Shown here: positions 11,520 through 20,914 of the stretch, piece after piece
How the letters are laid out: every line of letters begins with the position of its first letter
How positions within the stretch are numbered: position 1 is the first letter of the stretch
From: Euperipatoides rowelli
Lineage: Eukaryota > Onychophora > Udeonychophora > Euonychophora > Peripatopsidae
NCBI GenBank assembly: GCA_003024985.2
Contig: PXIH01S0008820.1
Length of the DNA stretch: 20,914 nt
Direction: 5' to 3' (one strand)
Notes under the pieces: generated by a model
Seen by the model: only the letters and a program-made list of their open reading frames with translations
Databases searched by the model: none
What the model was told of the DNA's origin: nothing
Made by a program: the position numbers and the translations under genes

Positions 11520-13145
11520 CATTGATCTGAAGCTAGGGGAACTCTTTTCTCCTCCGACCTGATAACCATGTGTCTTCTGTAATACTTTAGAATTTTGGCG
11601 CGTTCTGTAACATCAAATTAGGATGCTAATTTTCATGTTTTTTTTTTTTTTAAATGATTCACAGTATGTAATTTAACTATTTACGTTAATAATCGCATAA
11701 ATTAAAATTATCAAAATGTGAATAACGTAAATAATTTGTTTACCTTTGCACTAAGTTGATTAGAAAAGATAATTTAACCATCTTTGAAGGTTACGAACCA
11801 TAAGAAAAAAAAAAAAAAGGAATTGCATTGCATCCAACACGCTACAGGTGGCGAAGATAGCAAAAGGTCATCTGAGATCCCATTCAAAGTTAATTCCGTC
11901 ATTGGACTGAAATTTCCCTTTTTCTTTTTTATATTCAAGGTTATTGTTTGTGGATAAATAAAATGTTTATGAAAATTAACAATAAGTTTTGATATTTTTC
12001 AAACTCCAATAATAATGTAGCCTAGCTTTCATCAGAATTGGCTAATGGAAACCTAGCGAGTTTATTTATTTCAAGTTAATTTATCCAGGTAAATTATAGG
12101 TAAAGCCTTTCAACCTTTAGTACTGTAATTCACGTTCTGTTTATTTTGTAGCAATGCTATGTCTAAAAAAGAGTTATGGTATTTCTCAATAAGGTTAACA
12201 GCATTAAAGATCGCCATATACGTTCATCTCAGTTATACTGTATTGCGGTTTCTCTTCTCTTGGGCTGCTATTTAATTAATTTTGTTCAATTCCATACGGT
12301 AAAGAGTTCATTTTCTATAGGAAACATTTTAAAGCATAGTTTTATTTTCTTAAAAAATAAATGCCCATTTTCTGCAGATTTTATGGCGCTTAGTGTTCAA
12401 CCAGTTTTATTAAACATCAACTAAATAAATATAAACTAGCGAAATAAATGATCATTTATTTATAACTTGAGGCAGTTTTTAATTTTATCGCCTTTTTTTT
12501 TTTTAATTTTATTTTGTTGTTTTTAAAAGCATTGAATGGTAGTCTCAATTAATACCACCGGCGAAAGTAAAAAAAATCCAAATAAGGACATGAATTTCTA
12601 CTGTCGTCTGGTTTTAGTTAAATATTCNGCATAATAATAACAACAATGTTCCACAAACACGTGTTGCGCCCAAGCACTGTTTACCAACAGAAAGAGAGAA
12701 ACATACATTTATCATAATATTAATTTAAAATTAATTATGGCTTAAGTTTTTATTTAATTTGTGATGGCTGGCGGAAGGTGAAAATTTGTATAAAATGTTT
12801 TTCTGCATAATTAGAAGTAAAATTATGATGGACTAGATGTATTAAATATTATTTATGGATATATATATACATATATATACCTGATGTTCTTTGTAAATAA
12901 ATTTATTTTTAAAAAAAAAAAAAATTAATTTATGATGGCTACACAAATTGTCTACCTTTTAAAAATTAATATTTTAAATGTTTATTATAAATTAAAAAAT
13001 ATTTTAGTGATAAAATATTAACATGAAATGCATAGTATTTACATTAAGATCAAATTTATTTTATTTATAGAAAAAATACACCAAACAAGGCAAGGTTACA
13101 CGGTATAGACTATATCCAAAAAAAAAACAACTAGTAAATAATTTA
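11520..13145. other. Gene-free A+T-rich stretch
   Basis: No gene is recognised. It contains poly-T and poly-A tracts, an (AT)n-rich palindromic patch at about 12858-12882, and a weak CTCF-like sequence (ACAGGTGGCG, about 11844). The open frame at 12176-12424 has no recognisable domain. Confidence 0.4.
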
Positions 13146-13262
13146 TTAATGATTTAAACAAAACCTCACTAAGTTCAATCCATTTGGAAACAAACCCTGT
13201 TCCCTTATCTCAGACATACATTCTTTAAAATCATTCCAGGCAACAATAGGAGGGATAAAATA
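13146..13262 (-). other. Short unexplained open frame, protein-like
   Basis: On the minus strand 38 codons between two in-frame stops read IPPIVAWNDFKECMSEIREQ and then GLFPNGLNLVRFCLNH. The composition is protein-like and unlike the surrounding A+T noise. It lies about 90 bases past the stop of the Merlin transposase, on the same strand. I do not recognise the family. It could be a fragment of another transposon or of a lost host exon, or chance. Confidence 0.2.
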
Positions 13263-13310
13263 TTAAGAAAAATTAATACTTTATTTTGGTACCATATCAA
13301 AATTATGTTA

Positions 13311-13348
13311 CTTGGTAATACCAAGTTTGGTATTATCTTAATACCAAA
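13311..13348. repeat. Two adjacent short hairpins
   Basis: CTTGGTAATACCAAG (13311-13325) is a near-palindrome. It is followed directly by a perfect 10-base inverted repeat, TTTGGTATTA (13326-13335) and TAATACCAAA (13339-13348), with a 3-base loop. Both share the GGTAnTACC core, and a third GGTACC lies at about 13288. They sit just past the stop of the Merlin transposase and may be part of its end or a separate small repeat. Confidence 0.6.
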
Positions 13349-13354
13349 CAATGC

Positions 13355-14065
13355 TTAATCAGGCGGCCAAAATAGCGATGTCTCTTATGTACTGTTGAAA
13401 ATATCCTGTCTAGTGATTGCTTGTCTCTTTCTCCACATGAAGTCGCACATGTACGAATCTCATATTTCTGTGCGTCCATTATGTCTCTTGTTTCGCTCCT
13501 TTGCAGCTTTCCATGAACGTTCAATAATTATCTTGAGTGTGACTGTGCACCCGATACAGTATCCACAAAATTTACGGAGTGGATGACGTGTCTCGTGTAT
13601 AACCCATTGCACCTGTTCCGTTGTAAACAATCCATTTATCAGACATTATTGTCATTCGAGGTAGAATGGATTGCCTGATGATAGGAAGTAGAGTGGCTGC
13701 ACTGCGGTCAGGTACAGTGTACATAAAGCATTCCTTGGTTTCACGACATATCCCCCAAAAAACCCACTGTTGGGGTAACACCCAACCTTGGTCATTTTTC
13801 CTACATGTAAATAGGCTTTCGTCAATCTCGACAGTTTGCCCGGACCACTAATAATTACGGGATTAGTTATCGAGATTGAGGCACACACCTCTCTCAGGTA
13901 ATTGTTCCAGCCTATAACAGCATTGTTTTCAATTTCTAATTCATTTCTTTAGACCAGCAGTATATGAATAGTATAATCTTAGGAAAACTGAGCTTTGAAC
14001 CAGTCAACCAGGTCCGAACTGTACAGAAAAGCCTAATTGTAATGTATGGTTTAAAAAGGCCATGT
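13355..14065 (-). pseudogene. Decayed Merlin-type transposase
   Basis: Merlin transposases are DDE cut-and-paste enzymes related to bacterial IS1016/IS1595 (ISXO2-like domain). In order on the minus strand: TWLTGSKLSFPKIILFIYCW (about 14015-13950), the N-terminal helical part; NNYLREVC (about 13905); GQTVEIDES with the first catalytic D (13821-13823); QQWVFWGICRETKECFMYTV then PDRSAATLLPIIRQSILP; MSDKW with the second D (13638-13640); IIERSWKAAKERNK with the catalytic E (13520-13522); FMWRKR; and a C-terminal FWPPD followed by a stop at 13355-13357. The core 13574-13847 is one uninterrupted frame, but the N-terminal and C-terminal parts lie in other frames, so several frameshifts and stops inactivate it. 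The gene length is near the family norm. Clear terminal inverted repeats were not identified. Confidence 0.8.
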
Positions 14066-15104
14066 TGGCACATTTGATTAAAAGACCCCCCTACCCCTAG
14101 TAAAAAGTGGATTTTTTTTGTTGGCAGCTGGTGAGTGTTGTATATGGGGGTTGTTGCTATGTGAATGTTATCAGATGGGGATTTGGGGGGCACTATAAGT
14201 TCCCCCAATGGGATACAAAGGCAGAGCCCCTGGAAGCTGTTAGTTTTTAAGGCTTTTAAATACTTAAGATGAGCTCTGCTGATACTGTAAATGCTGAAAT
14301 TTAAAATATCTCAAATAACATTCAAAAAGTTGTATTCATTAAAAAAAAAATTCATATTTTTATAATAATGAAATTATTCATTTTTATTTTATAAGTTTAT
14401 TTTTCATTTGCTGCACATATTTCAATACCACATAAGCATATAGTTTATTGATTTTTTTTTCAAAGTCCTGGATATTTTAAAGATTGTTCTTCAAAATGTA
14501 ACTGCTTTTTCAATTTTTAATGTTTGATTTCTTGTAAAAAATGTATTATCTTTACAAATTTATAATTTTTAAAATAATTTTACTATAAAATCTTGCCAGG
14601 AAATAAAAAATTTAAAGACTGACTTCAAACCGTTTTTATTTTAATAACTTGCAGTATAAAAATCTAATCGTTCTTAACACTGATATGTTGTATATCCTAA
14701 TGTATAATGTACCACAGGTTAATACTATCACACACCTTATCTTTATTCTCATTTAAATGACAAACTTATTTTTGTGGTGTGAAGGGAAAAGCAAATCCAA
14801 AGGTTTGGAGAAAAGCAAAAGTTAGATTATGTGCAGCTCTAGAAAAGAACACTAATAAAAAAAAATTTCAAGGAGCTCCGTCAGCAATTTCTGGCAGTGT
14901 GAAATGCAAATTTCACTAAATATTGTCCCGAATTTCATATGATAGATGCTATTGTGAAGTTGAACAGGCAGAGACTTGGAAGATTTCTCCATTGGATTTA
15001 ATAAACTCATTCTACACTTACTGTATACGACTTTAAAACATAATTTAATAATAATAAGTAGACAAAAACAGATAATTGAAATTATAGTTCAAATGGAATC
15101 TGCT
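14066..15104. other. Stretch without recognised genes
   Basis: The part next to 14066 may include the start of the Merlin gene or its flank; it has G runs at 14146-14215. The rest is A+T-rich. A short open frame at about 14758-14917 (plus) contains GVKGKANPKVWRKAKVRL but matches no family I know. Confidence 0.4.
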
Positions 15105-15434
15105 CAGAGGCGTGCCATGACTGATAGGTACCCAGGGCTGAACTGACTTTTGCCACCCTATTTGACAAATATTTTGATAAGCTTTTTTTTTTATTTGTCT
15201 GGATGTTTTGTTTACTTTCTGTCTCATTTTGATAAGCTTATTTTAGTTGGCTGGACATTTTATTCACTTTCTGTCATAGTTTAATAACCTTTGACCCCCC
15301 TGCCCAACCCTCAGACCCCACTCACCCCAACCTAGCACCCCCACCCTACACCAATTATCCCCCCTATAATTTTTTTCTGGGCCCCTCAGGGCTCTAACAA
15401 GAGTAATGCTTGTCATGCCTTATGGGCGGCCCTG
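15105..15434. mobile_element. hAT-like short non-autonomous element
   Basis: The left end starts CAGAGGCGTGCCATGA (15105). The right end, read on the minus strand, starts CAGGGCCGCCCATAAGG (15434). Both resemble hAT-superfamily termini, which begin CAG. The interior is noncoding and has a strikingly C-rich plus strand at 15290-15365. It abuts the broken Copia element A. The ends agree only over the first few bases, and an 8-bp target duplication is not seen, so the call is tentative. Confidence 0.4.
15172..15280. repeat. Tandem duplication, two units of about 55 bp
   Basis: Unit 1 (15172-15226) and unit 2 (15227-15280) both start TTTTGATAAGCTT, continue through CTGGA, and end ACTTTCTGTC plus a few bases. 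They are clearly related but several substitutions apart. They lie inside the hAT-like element. Confidence 0.7.
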
Positions 15435-15439
15435 GGCCT

Positions 15440-16670
15440 ATACCAATCTGGATAGTTTGGTGAAGAATTGCCCAGCTCTTCATATGTAAGTATTCTGGTA
15501 CTTTGCCTAGGTTGTTTCGACTGGATCTTCTCAGCGGTGTTGGTGAGAGGGTATCCTGTGGTACTTGAATGTCATGTTCTTCTGAGGTGGTTGTTTCACT
15601 GGGGTTTAGGGGGCATCCTTCATCTTCAAAAACAACTTTTCTGCTCTGGTAAATTTTTTTATCAGTTGTGCTCCATATCCGATAAAAGGATGTGGATGCA
15701 CCATAGTCTATTAGGATCCCTTGTAGGCCTCTATCCTCCAATTTCTTTTAGTTGGGCATGGTGTTGAGTGAGGAAAAAACAGTGAGTTCCTATTGTTTTC
15801 AGGTGCCACATTTCATATGGCAAGCGTTGCAGATTTTTGCGGCTAACTAGATTAAGTATGTAAGTGGCAGTACTTGCCATCTCTCCATAATGGTGCAATT
15901 GAATCTCGGCTTGGATATTCTCTTCAGGGGTATATGGCAGCGATGACAGATGTATTCCCTTCTGACAGATATTCGTCCAGGGAATGGTTTTCACATCCCC
16001 CCACCCTCCGTCACTAAATAGGATTTCTGGTCTTCGATTGAACACATTTATTCCTTTTTCCACAAAATCTCTGATCATGTAAGTTGTCTGATCCTTGGTG
16101 CTGACGATATATATGGTTGCATACTTTGTGCAGTCATCAAAAATGGAAAGCAGGTATTTGTTTTGCCCTAAGCTTGAATGTGTGATCGGTCCACACAGGT
16201 CAGTATGTACCACTTGAAAAGGTTTGGTTGACCTTGGACATGTTGATTTGGCAAATGGTAGGTTGGCCATTTTTGAGATGTTACATGGTGAAAACAGTCC
16301 TTTTGCTTGGCACTCATGGATTTCCATACTTTCTACCATGTTTTCCTTGACCATCCTGTCTATGTCTCCTTGGTTATGGCGGGCAAGATGTGAAAGCCAC
16401 ACGTGTCTGCACACAAAAGCTTTGTCCGTGGTATTGGTTGTGTGTTCTTCATGTAGGTACAGTTTATTGGACAGTGTTCCCAGCTTCATCTGGATTCCCT
16501 TTTTCTCCAGCCAGCTTTCTCTGTTTCAAAAATGAACAGTGTATTTGTCATCATTGAATCTGTTTATGGATAGTAGATCATCTGTGAGGGATGAGACTAA
16601 TAGTACTCCCATCAGCTTGATGTGTGTTTTCCATCAGTGTCAGTAAGGTGTAATATATGATCTTGTCGGA
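15440..16670 (-). mobile_element. Copia-type LTR retrotransposon A, broken fragment
   Basis: A fossil fragment of a Ty1/Copia element. Recognisable parts on the minus strand, right to left, are the linker after the protease (LLSINRFNDDKY, about 16570), the GAG-pre-integrase zinc region, the integrase core (TDLCGPI near 16195 and following), and the segment after integrase (GILIDYGASTSFYR, about 15700; RRSSRNNLGKVPEY, about 15500). It is broken, with several breaks. Its right side stops where the end repeat of element B begins, and its left side stops at the hAT-like element. It belongs to a subfamily distinct from B and looks the older of the two. Confidence 0.85.
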
Positions 16671-16675
16671 GGTTA

Positions 16676-18184
16676 TGTGATGTGGGCCTAATATAGGGAC
16701 ACAATTGTATATTAAAAACAAGAAAAAACACAATAAAGTCTAGAATGAAACAAATCACTTGGTAGTTGTTTATTTAAAAAATATATCAATTGTTTCAGTA
16801 TTCAAATTTAATATCAAGCTATTGATCCAGATAAAAAATGAATAGTATAAAGTGAAACGATTCATAGAATATTCATTGCAGCACTCATTAAATTGAATAT
16901 TGTGACTATGGTATTGAAGAATAAAAAAACTGTTAGTTGATCAATATTATCATCTATAATAACTGTATATGTATGGACATGAAGAATTTAAAAAATTAAA
17001 TAATGGCTGCGATAGGGTAGGGAAAATTTGTACGGAATCTACTCGTTAAATCAAAAATTGAAAAAAATTCACTGTACATACAATGTAATAAAGTTATAGC
17101 TAAAATGATTTCATACTATTAGACTGCTTTCTAGTGTTTAATGTTTTTTAAACACAGTAGAATTGAACATTTTTATCCAAAAACATGTATTGACTCTCCA
17201 ATATAATAATAGTATTTAATGTTACCACTTGAATCAGGATCTTGTAATAAATATGTAACTGTATTAATGATACCAAAACTGATTAAGTTTTAAACGTGCA
17301 TAAAAGGTGAATCCATTTTCGAAACATAAACTTAAGACTTCAATGTCTTTTTAAAATGAGAATTATAAGACGCTAGGACAGGTGTTTATATCGTATACAT
17401 ATAAGTAATTTAATTCTTCCCCATTCCAAATGAAATGGTTAAACGTTAATGGATCACGTGACTTGATACAAAGCTTTCTTTGGTATCCAAACCTTCAATA
17501 ATACGTAGACATATAAATCGTAAACTTTACAATTATTAAACTCTTTGATGCAGCAAAACATGTAATCGTGATTGTACTATTTTTCAAATATCAAACGTGC
17601 AATAAACCGAGTCAAAATTAATACTTAAACATATAAATTCTTAGACATGAGATCGTGTTAGAACTAAAACTATGACATCAGAATAGTTCATGCCTATATA
17701 ATATTCGTAATAAGTTATTACCTTTTCAGCAACATAGACTTGCAGACTTTAAATATCTTGGTAGTATTTACTTAACTAGATGAACATTTCCCTAGCCTAA
17801 CCAAACTTTAAAACTTAAGCTTAAACAAAATTACATGATTCAAGATGGAGACTTATCCAAACGTACAGTGCGGAGGTAAAGCGGGAAAAAAGAAATGAGG
17901 TCATGTGACTAAAAAAAATTACATTTTTAAATTTGCTTTTCACACAAAACCTTTCTAAAATGTTGTTAATACCTATCAAGCATTATATAATAAAAAAAAA
18001 TTAGTGAATATTTTTTCACACAAGGAAAGACACAATTAATCACTTAAAATATTTATCTTATTGGTTATTTCTAATAATATAACATATATATATGTATATC
18101 CATATACAAAACGCTAAATTAAAAAAGACTGTATGAATCATTAGAGATGAGAAAAATAGCCTGGGAGCATGTAATGCATCAACA
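16676..18184 (-). repeat. Left end repeat (3' LTR) of Copia element B, inferred full extent
   Basis: On the minus strand, TGTTGATGC (starting at 18184) directly follows a purine-rich tract, as a 3' LTR should. The segment ends CATCACA at 16676, giving imperfectly inverted TG...CA ends. 16671-16904 matches 20531-20757 at about 95%. The part 16905-18184 has no partner inside the window because the right copy is cut by the hAT terminus. It is noncoding and contains an E-box, CACGTG, near 17456. The length of about 1.5 kb is long for Copia and is inferred; a short 230-bp repeat plus unrelated sequence is the alternative. Confidence 0.5.
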
Positions 18185-20530
18185 ATCTCCTCTTTTTTCT
18201 CATCACCTTTGAAAGTCAGCAGTATATACATAGTCTGAGAGTCTGGTAGGTGGAACTCCTTTGTTTATTCTAGACGACTTCCTTGTAGTGTCTGGAATGT
18301 CATTCATTGCTTCAGGTGTGCGTGATTCTGGTTCACACAGTTCAGTGATTAGTGATTCAGTATTAGATTCTAACATAGGATAGAAGAGGTCCACTTCTGG
18401 ATCAGGTGTTTGAGGCAGTGTGTTGAGAAATTCTCCTGTAAACGTGACGTTTCTGCATCCTGTTATTTTATTTGTTCTCAGACATAATATACGGTAACCT
18501 TTTTGATTTGAACAGTATCCCACAAGAATCCTAATTTCTGCTTTAGGGTCTAGTTTACCTCTATATCTTTTATTGGAGTATATGTAGCACTTTTCTCTGA
18601 ACGTGTGAAGGTATCCGATGTTAGGTTTTTTATTGAACCACAGTTTGTAAGCTGTGTGACCGTGAGTGCTGGTTACGGTTCTATTCTTTGTGTGGTTTTC
18701 AAAATTCACAGCCTCTACCCATATATTTCTAGGGGATCTTGATTCAGCTAGTAAACATCTGACGCTTTTGATGCGTGTCCTATTTATAGGTTCTGCAATG
18801 CCATTTTGAGATGGGGAGTAAGCTATGGTTTTTTGATGTTTGATGCCCTTGGAGATCAGATACTGGTCAAGTTTTTTATTAATAAATTCACCGTCTGATC
18901 GTAGTGCTTTGAGACGATATCCGAAAAAAATGGTGTTTTCCTCAATGTAGTTTAGAATGCAATCAACTGCTTGGACTTTGTGTGTTATTGAAATACGTGT
19001 GTGTATCTAGAGTGATCGTCCATAATGGTTAATAAATAATTGTTGCCTCCTATGCTCAAATGGTTCATAGGTCCACACAGGTCGATATGTTTGAGTTCGA
19101 AGGGTTTAGTGGCAAGGTCTATCTTTCCTTGAGGGAATGGTATGATTGTCATTTTAGATTTAATGCACGTTTCACATATGTCCTTGTGAGAGAATCTTTT
19201 TATATACATGCCTCTGACCAGACCTTTGTTCATTTCTTTTAAACGCTGTATGTTGGATGTCCTAAGCATTTGTGCCATTCATGTACGCAATTTTTAGATG
19301 TATGACTTTTAAAAATTTCCCTGTTGTTATCGCATCCCGAGATTGTTGGTAGTCTAAATGTTTCTGAGTTTTTAGTACTACCCTATCAGGTTCAAAAGTC
19401 ACGACAGTTCCATTTTTTGTGATTTTGTGTACTGAGATAAGGTTGTGTTTAATGGAAAGGACGTACAATACATTACTTAGGATGAAGCATTTCTCAGTAT
19501 CATTGAAGTCTTTTGTCATCCATTTCATCTTACCCAATCCTTGTACTCTGGCAAAGGATCCATCTGCAGTTTGAACATTTATATGTTCTTTGGATTGATT
19601 CATTTCAAAAAAGTTTCCAATGATCCCAGAAATATGTTTGGTTGCTCCCGAGTCCAATATCCATCTTCCCTGAGATGTTTCTTTTGTACTGCAGTTCACT
19701 GCCATAAAATTCATGGATTGCGTTAGATTATAATCAACATTAGTTTTTTCATCATTTCCCATTCTAGGTTTTGTCGTGTCCTCTTTATTCAGATTTTGAT
19801 GCAGGTTAGTTCGGTGTAGTTGTCTACAGTCTCTTCTTATGTGCCCTATACGGCCACAGTGAAAGCAAGTAGGTGGCGTTCTGTTTGAGGGTGTGTACGA
19901 TTTCTTTAAAAACAAGGCTTTATCTTGTGTGTTATTGATGGAGTTGGTTTCGGAATTCTGTCTTTTTGCTTCTTCCATCATTTGAGTCTGTATAAAGAGC
20001 ATGGTAATGTCTCCATTGGATCTGCCTTCGATTGCCATATTCGTGTGGGAGACTACCCAAAAGAGCAGCACACATGATTTTGTCAGAGATATCTTCTCCC
20101 ATGTCCACCAATTTGCTCTAGTTTCCATGATTTTGTTTATGTGTTCTAACATGGGGCTTCCTATATTGTATTTGGTGTTAAAGAGAGTGCGCATTAGGGC
20201 CACTTGTGGCCGAAACTGGAATTTTCAAATGTCTGTTGCAATTGATCTAACATGGCTTTGGCTGAGTGACAGTTCTTGATATTTATCAATAAATGATCTT
20301 CCATCATAAGTCCTATGGTGGCTTGGGCCTGACTGTCTTTCTCGTACCATTGTTTATGATTGTTTGGTGGTGGTGGGTTCTCTATGACTTCCCATAGTCC
20401 ATCTTTAATCAAAAAAAGTTTTATTTTCACCTTCCACATAAAGTAATTGTCCAGATCCAATTTTGTTAGTGCATATCTGTTTGACTCAGCCATTAGTATT
20501 TTTGAACAAGATTTATGAGACATTGTCAGC

Positions 20531-20759
20531 GGTTATGTGATGTGGGCCTAATATAAGGACACAATTGAATATTAAAAACAAGAAAAACACAATAAAGTCT
20601 TTAGAATGAAACAAATTACTTGGTAGTTGTTTATTTAAAAAATATATCAATTGTTTCAGTATTCAAATTTAATATCAAAATATTGATCAAGATAAAAAAT
20701 AATGAGTAGGATAAAGTGAAATGATTCATTGCAGCACTCAGTAAATTGAATATTGTGTC
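20531..20759 (-). repeat. Right end repeat (5' LTR) of Copia element B, interrupted
   Basis: It is the direct-repeat partner of 16671-16904, with about ten substitutions and a few small length differences. It adjoins the gag region. Similarity stops exactly where the hAT terminus begins, with 20752-20759 (ATTGTGTC) the likely target duplication of that insertion. Confidence 0.8.
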
Positions 20760-20875
20760 CAGGCCCGTAGCCAGTACCACCGCACCCACCGCAAGTGCGG
20801 TGGGTAAATTAAAAAAAAATTAATATGTGTTGACGACTCAGGAGTGAAGGAGCAGCCACCTCGTAGACTTTAGCT
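20760..20875. mobile_element. hAT-type terminus 1
   Basis: CAGGCCCGTAGCCAG at 20760-20774 is a typical hAT-superfamily terminal sequence. It includes a perfect inverted repeat, ACCCACCGCA (20784-20793) and TGCGGTGGGT (20796-20805). The preceding 8 bases, ATTGTGTC, agree at 7 of 8 positions with the uninterrupted copy of the host repeat at 16899-16906 (ATTGTGAC). The other end is outside the window. Confidence 0.6.
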
Positions 20876-20914
20876 CAGAGGTGGGCAACATACGGCCCGA
20901 GGGCCAGATCCGGC
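20876..20914. mobile_element. hAT-type terminus 2, cut by window end
   Basis: CAGAGGTGGGCAACATACGG and the following GGCCAGATCCGGC closely resemble the terminal inverted repeats of widespread animal hAT (Charlie/Zaphod-like) families. Only the first 39 bases are present. It may have inserted into terminus 1; the 8 bases before it are CTTTAGCT. Confidence 0.6.

Larger units (their letters stand above)
16671..20759 (-). mobile_element. Copia-type LTR retrotransposon B with both end repeats
   Basis: A fossil Ty1/Copia element on the minus strand. Parts from right to left: end repeat (20531-20759, continuing past an hAT insertion); gag, with MAESNRYALTKLDLDNYFMW at about 20493; a nucleocapsid zinc knuckle, CFHCGRIGHIRRDC (about 19858); protease, WILDSGATKHI (about 19660); GAG-pre-integrase and integrase (IDLCGPMNH, about 19080); the post-integrase segment (about 18700-18203); a purine-rich tract, GAGAAAAAAGAGGAGA (about 18186-18201); and the left end repeat. 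It is broken, with several breaks. The two end repeats are about 95% alike by eye, which points to a fairly recent insertion. It appears to have inserted into element A. Confidence 0.8.

Noticed and set aside
12176-12424. 82-codon open frame on the plus strand
   Set aside because: No recognisable family; composition is what the A+T-rich background gives.
13355-14065. Bacterial insertion sequence or contamination
   Set aside because: The ISXO2-like domain also defines eukaryotic Merlin transposons, the copy is decayed, and the flanks are typical host DNA.
14758-14917. Short plus-strand frame with GVKGKANPKVWRKAKVRL
   Set aside because: About 52 codons without a start context, splice sites or family similarity that I can recognise.
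20531-20550. Bases near the end repeat resembling the initiator-tRNA anticodon region
   Set aside because: The orientation is wrong for a Copia primer site, and the match is short.

Overview
This looks like nuclear DNA of an animal, most likely a deuterostome. It is strongly A+T-rich, has spliced genes, single unresolved bases (N) near 10643, 11279 and 12628, and many decayed transposons. The only confident host gene is the 5' part of a cytoplasmic-type actin on the minus strand. Its introns after codons 42 and 122 match positions known in sea star and vertebrate actins. Together with the A+T-rich background this favours an echinoderm-like animal, but the species assignment is weak inference.

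Layout. 1-7978 would be intron 2 of the actin gene if the gene is intact. It carries a nearly full-length but decayed non-LTR retrotransposon (LINE 1, plus strand, about 120-4515), itself split by DNA insertions including a foldback element at 2534-2741. It also holds a second LINE fragment in the opposite direction (about 5150-5720, perhaps to 6660) and a long hairpin (6012-6105). 7979-8539 holds the two coding exons of actin (residues 1-122). 8540-9120 holds a 5'UTR intron, a short noncoding exon and a core promoter (TATA-like box, two CCAAT boxes, an octamer, near-match CArG boxes). 9121-13145 is gene-poor, with an interesting block at 10990-11519: two perfect CArG boxes, a TATA-like box and a perfect splice donor, which may be an upstream alternative first exon and promoter of the actin gene. 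A CTCF-like motif lies inside this block.

13146-15434 is DNA-transposon territory: a decayed Merlin transposase (minus strand, 13355-14065), hairpins just past its stop codon, and a C-rich, hAT-like short element (15105-15434) with an internal 55-bp duplication. 15440-20914 is a nest of mobile elements. A broken Copia-type LTR retrotransposon (A) is followed by a second Copia-type element (B) whose end repeats flank gag, protease and integrase parts. B's right-hand end repeat is interrupted by an hAT terminus at 20760, which is followed by another hAT terminus at 20876. No CRISPR array, tRNA or rRNA gene was seen.

How the parts fit: the actin promoters and intronic CArG box suggest SRF control. 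The rest of the window is mostly transposon accumulation around and inside the actin locus. Actin codons after 122 are not in the window, so the gene either continues to the left of position 1 or is a truncated copy.
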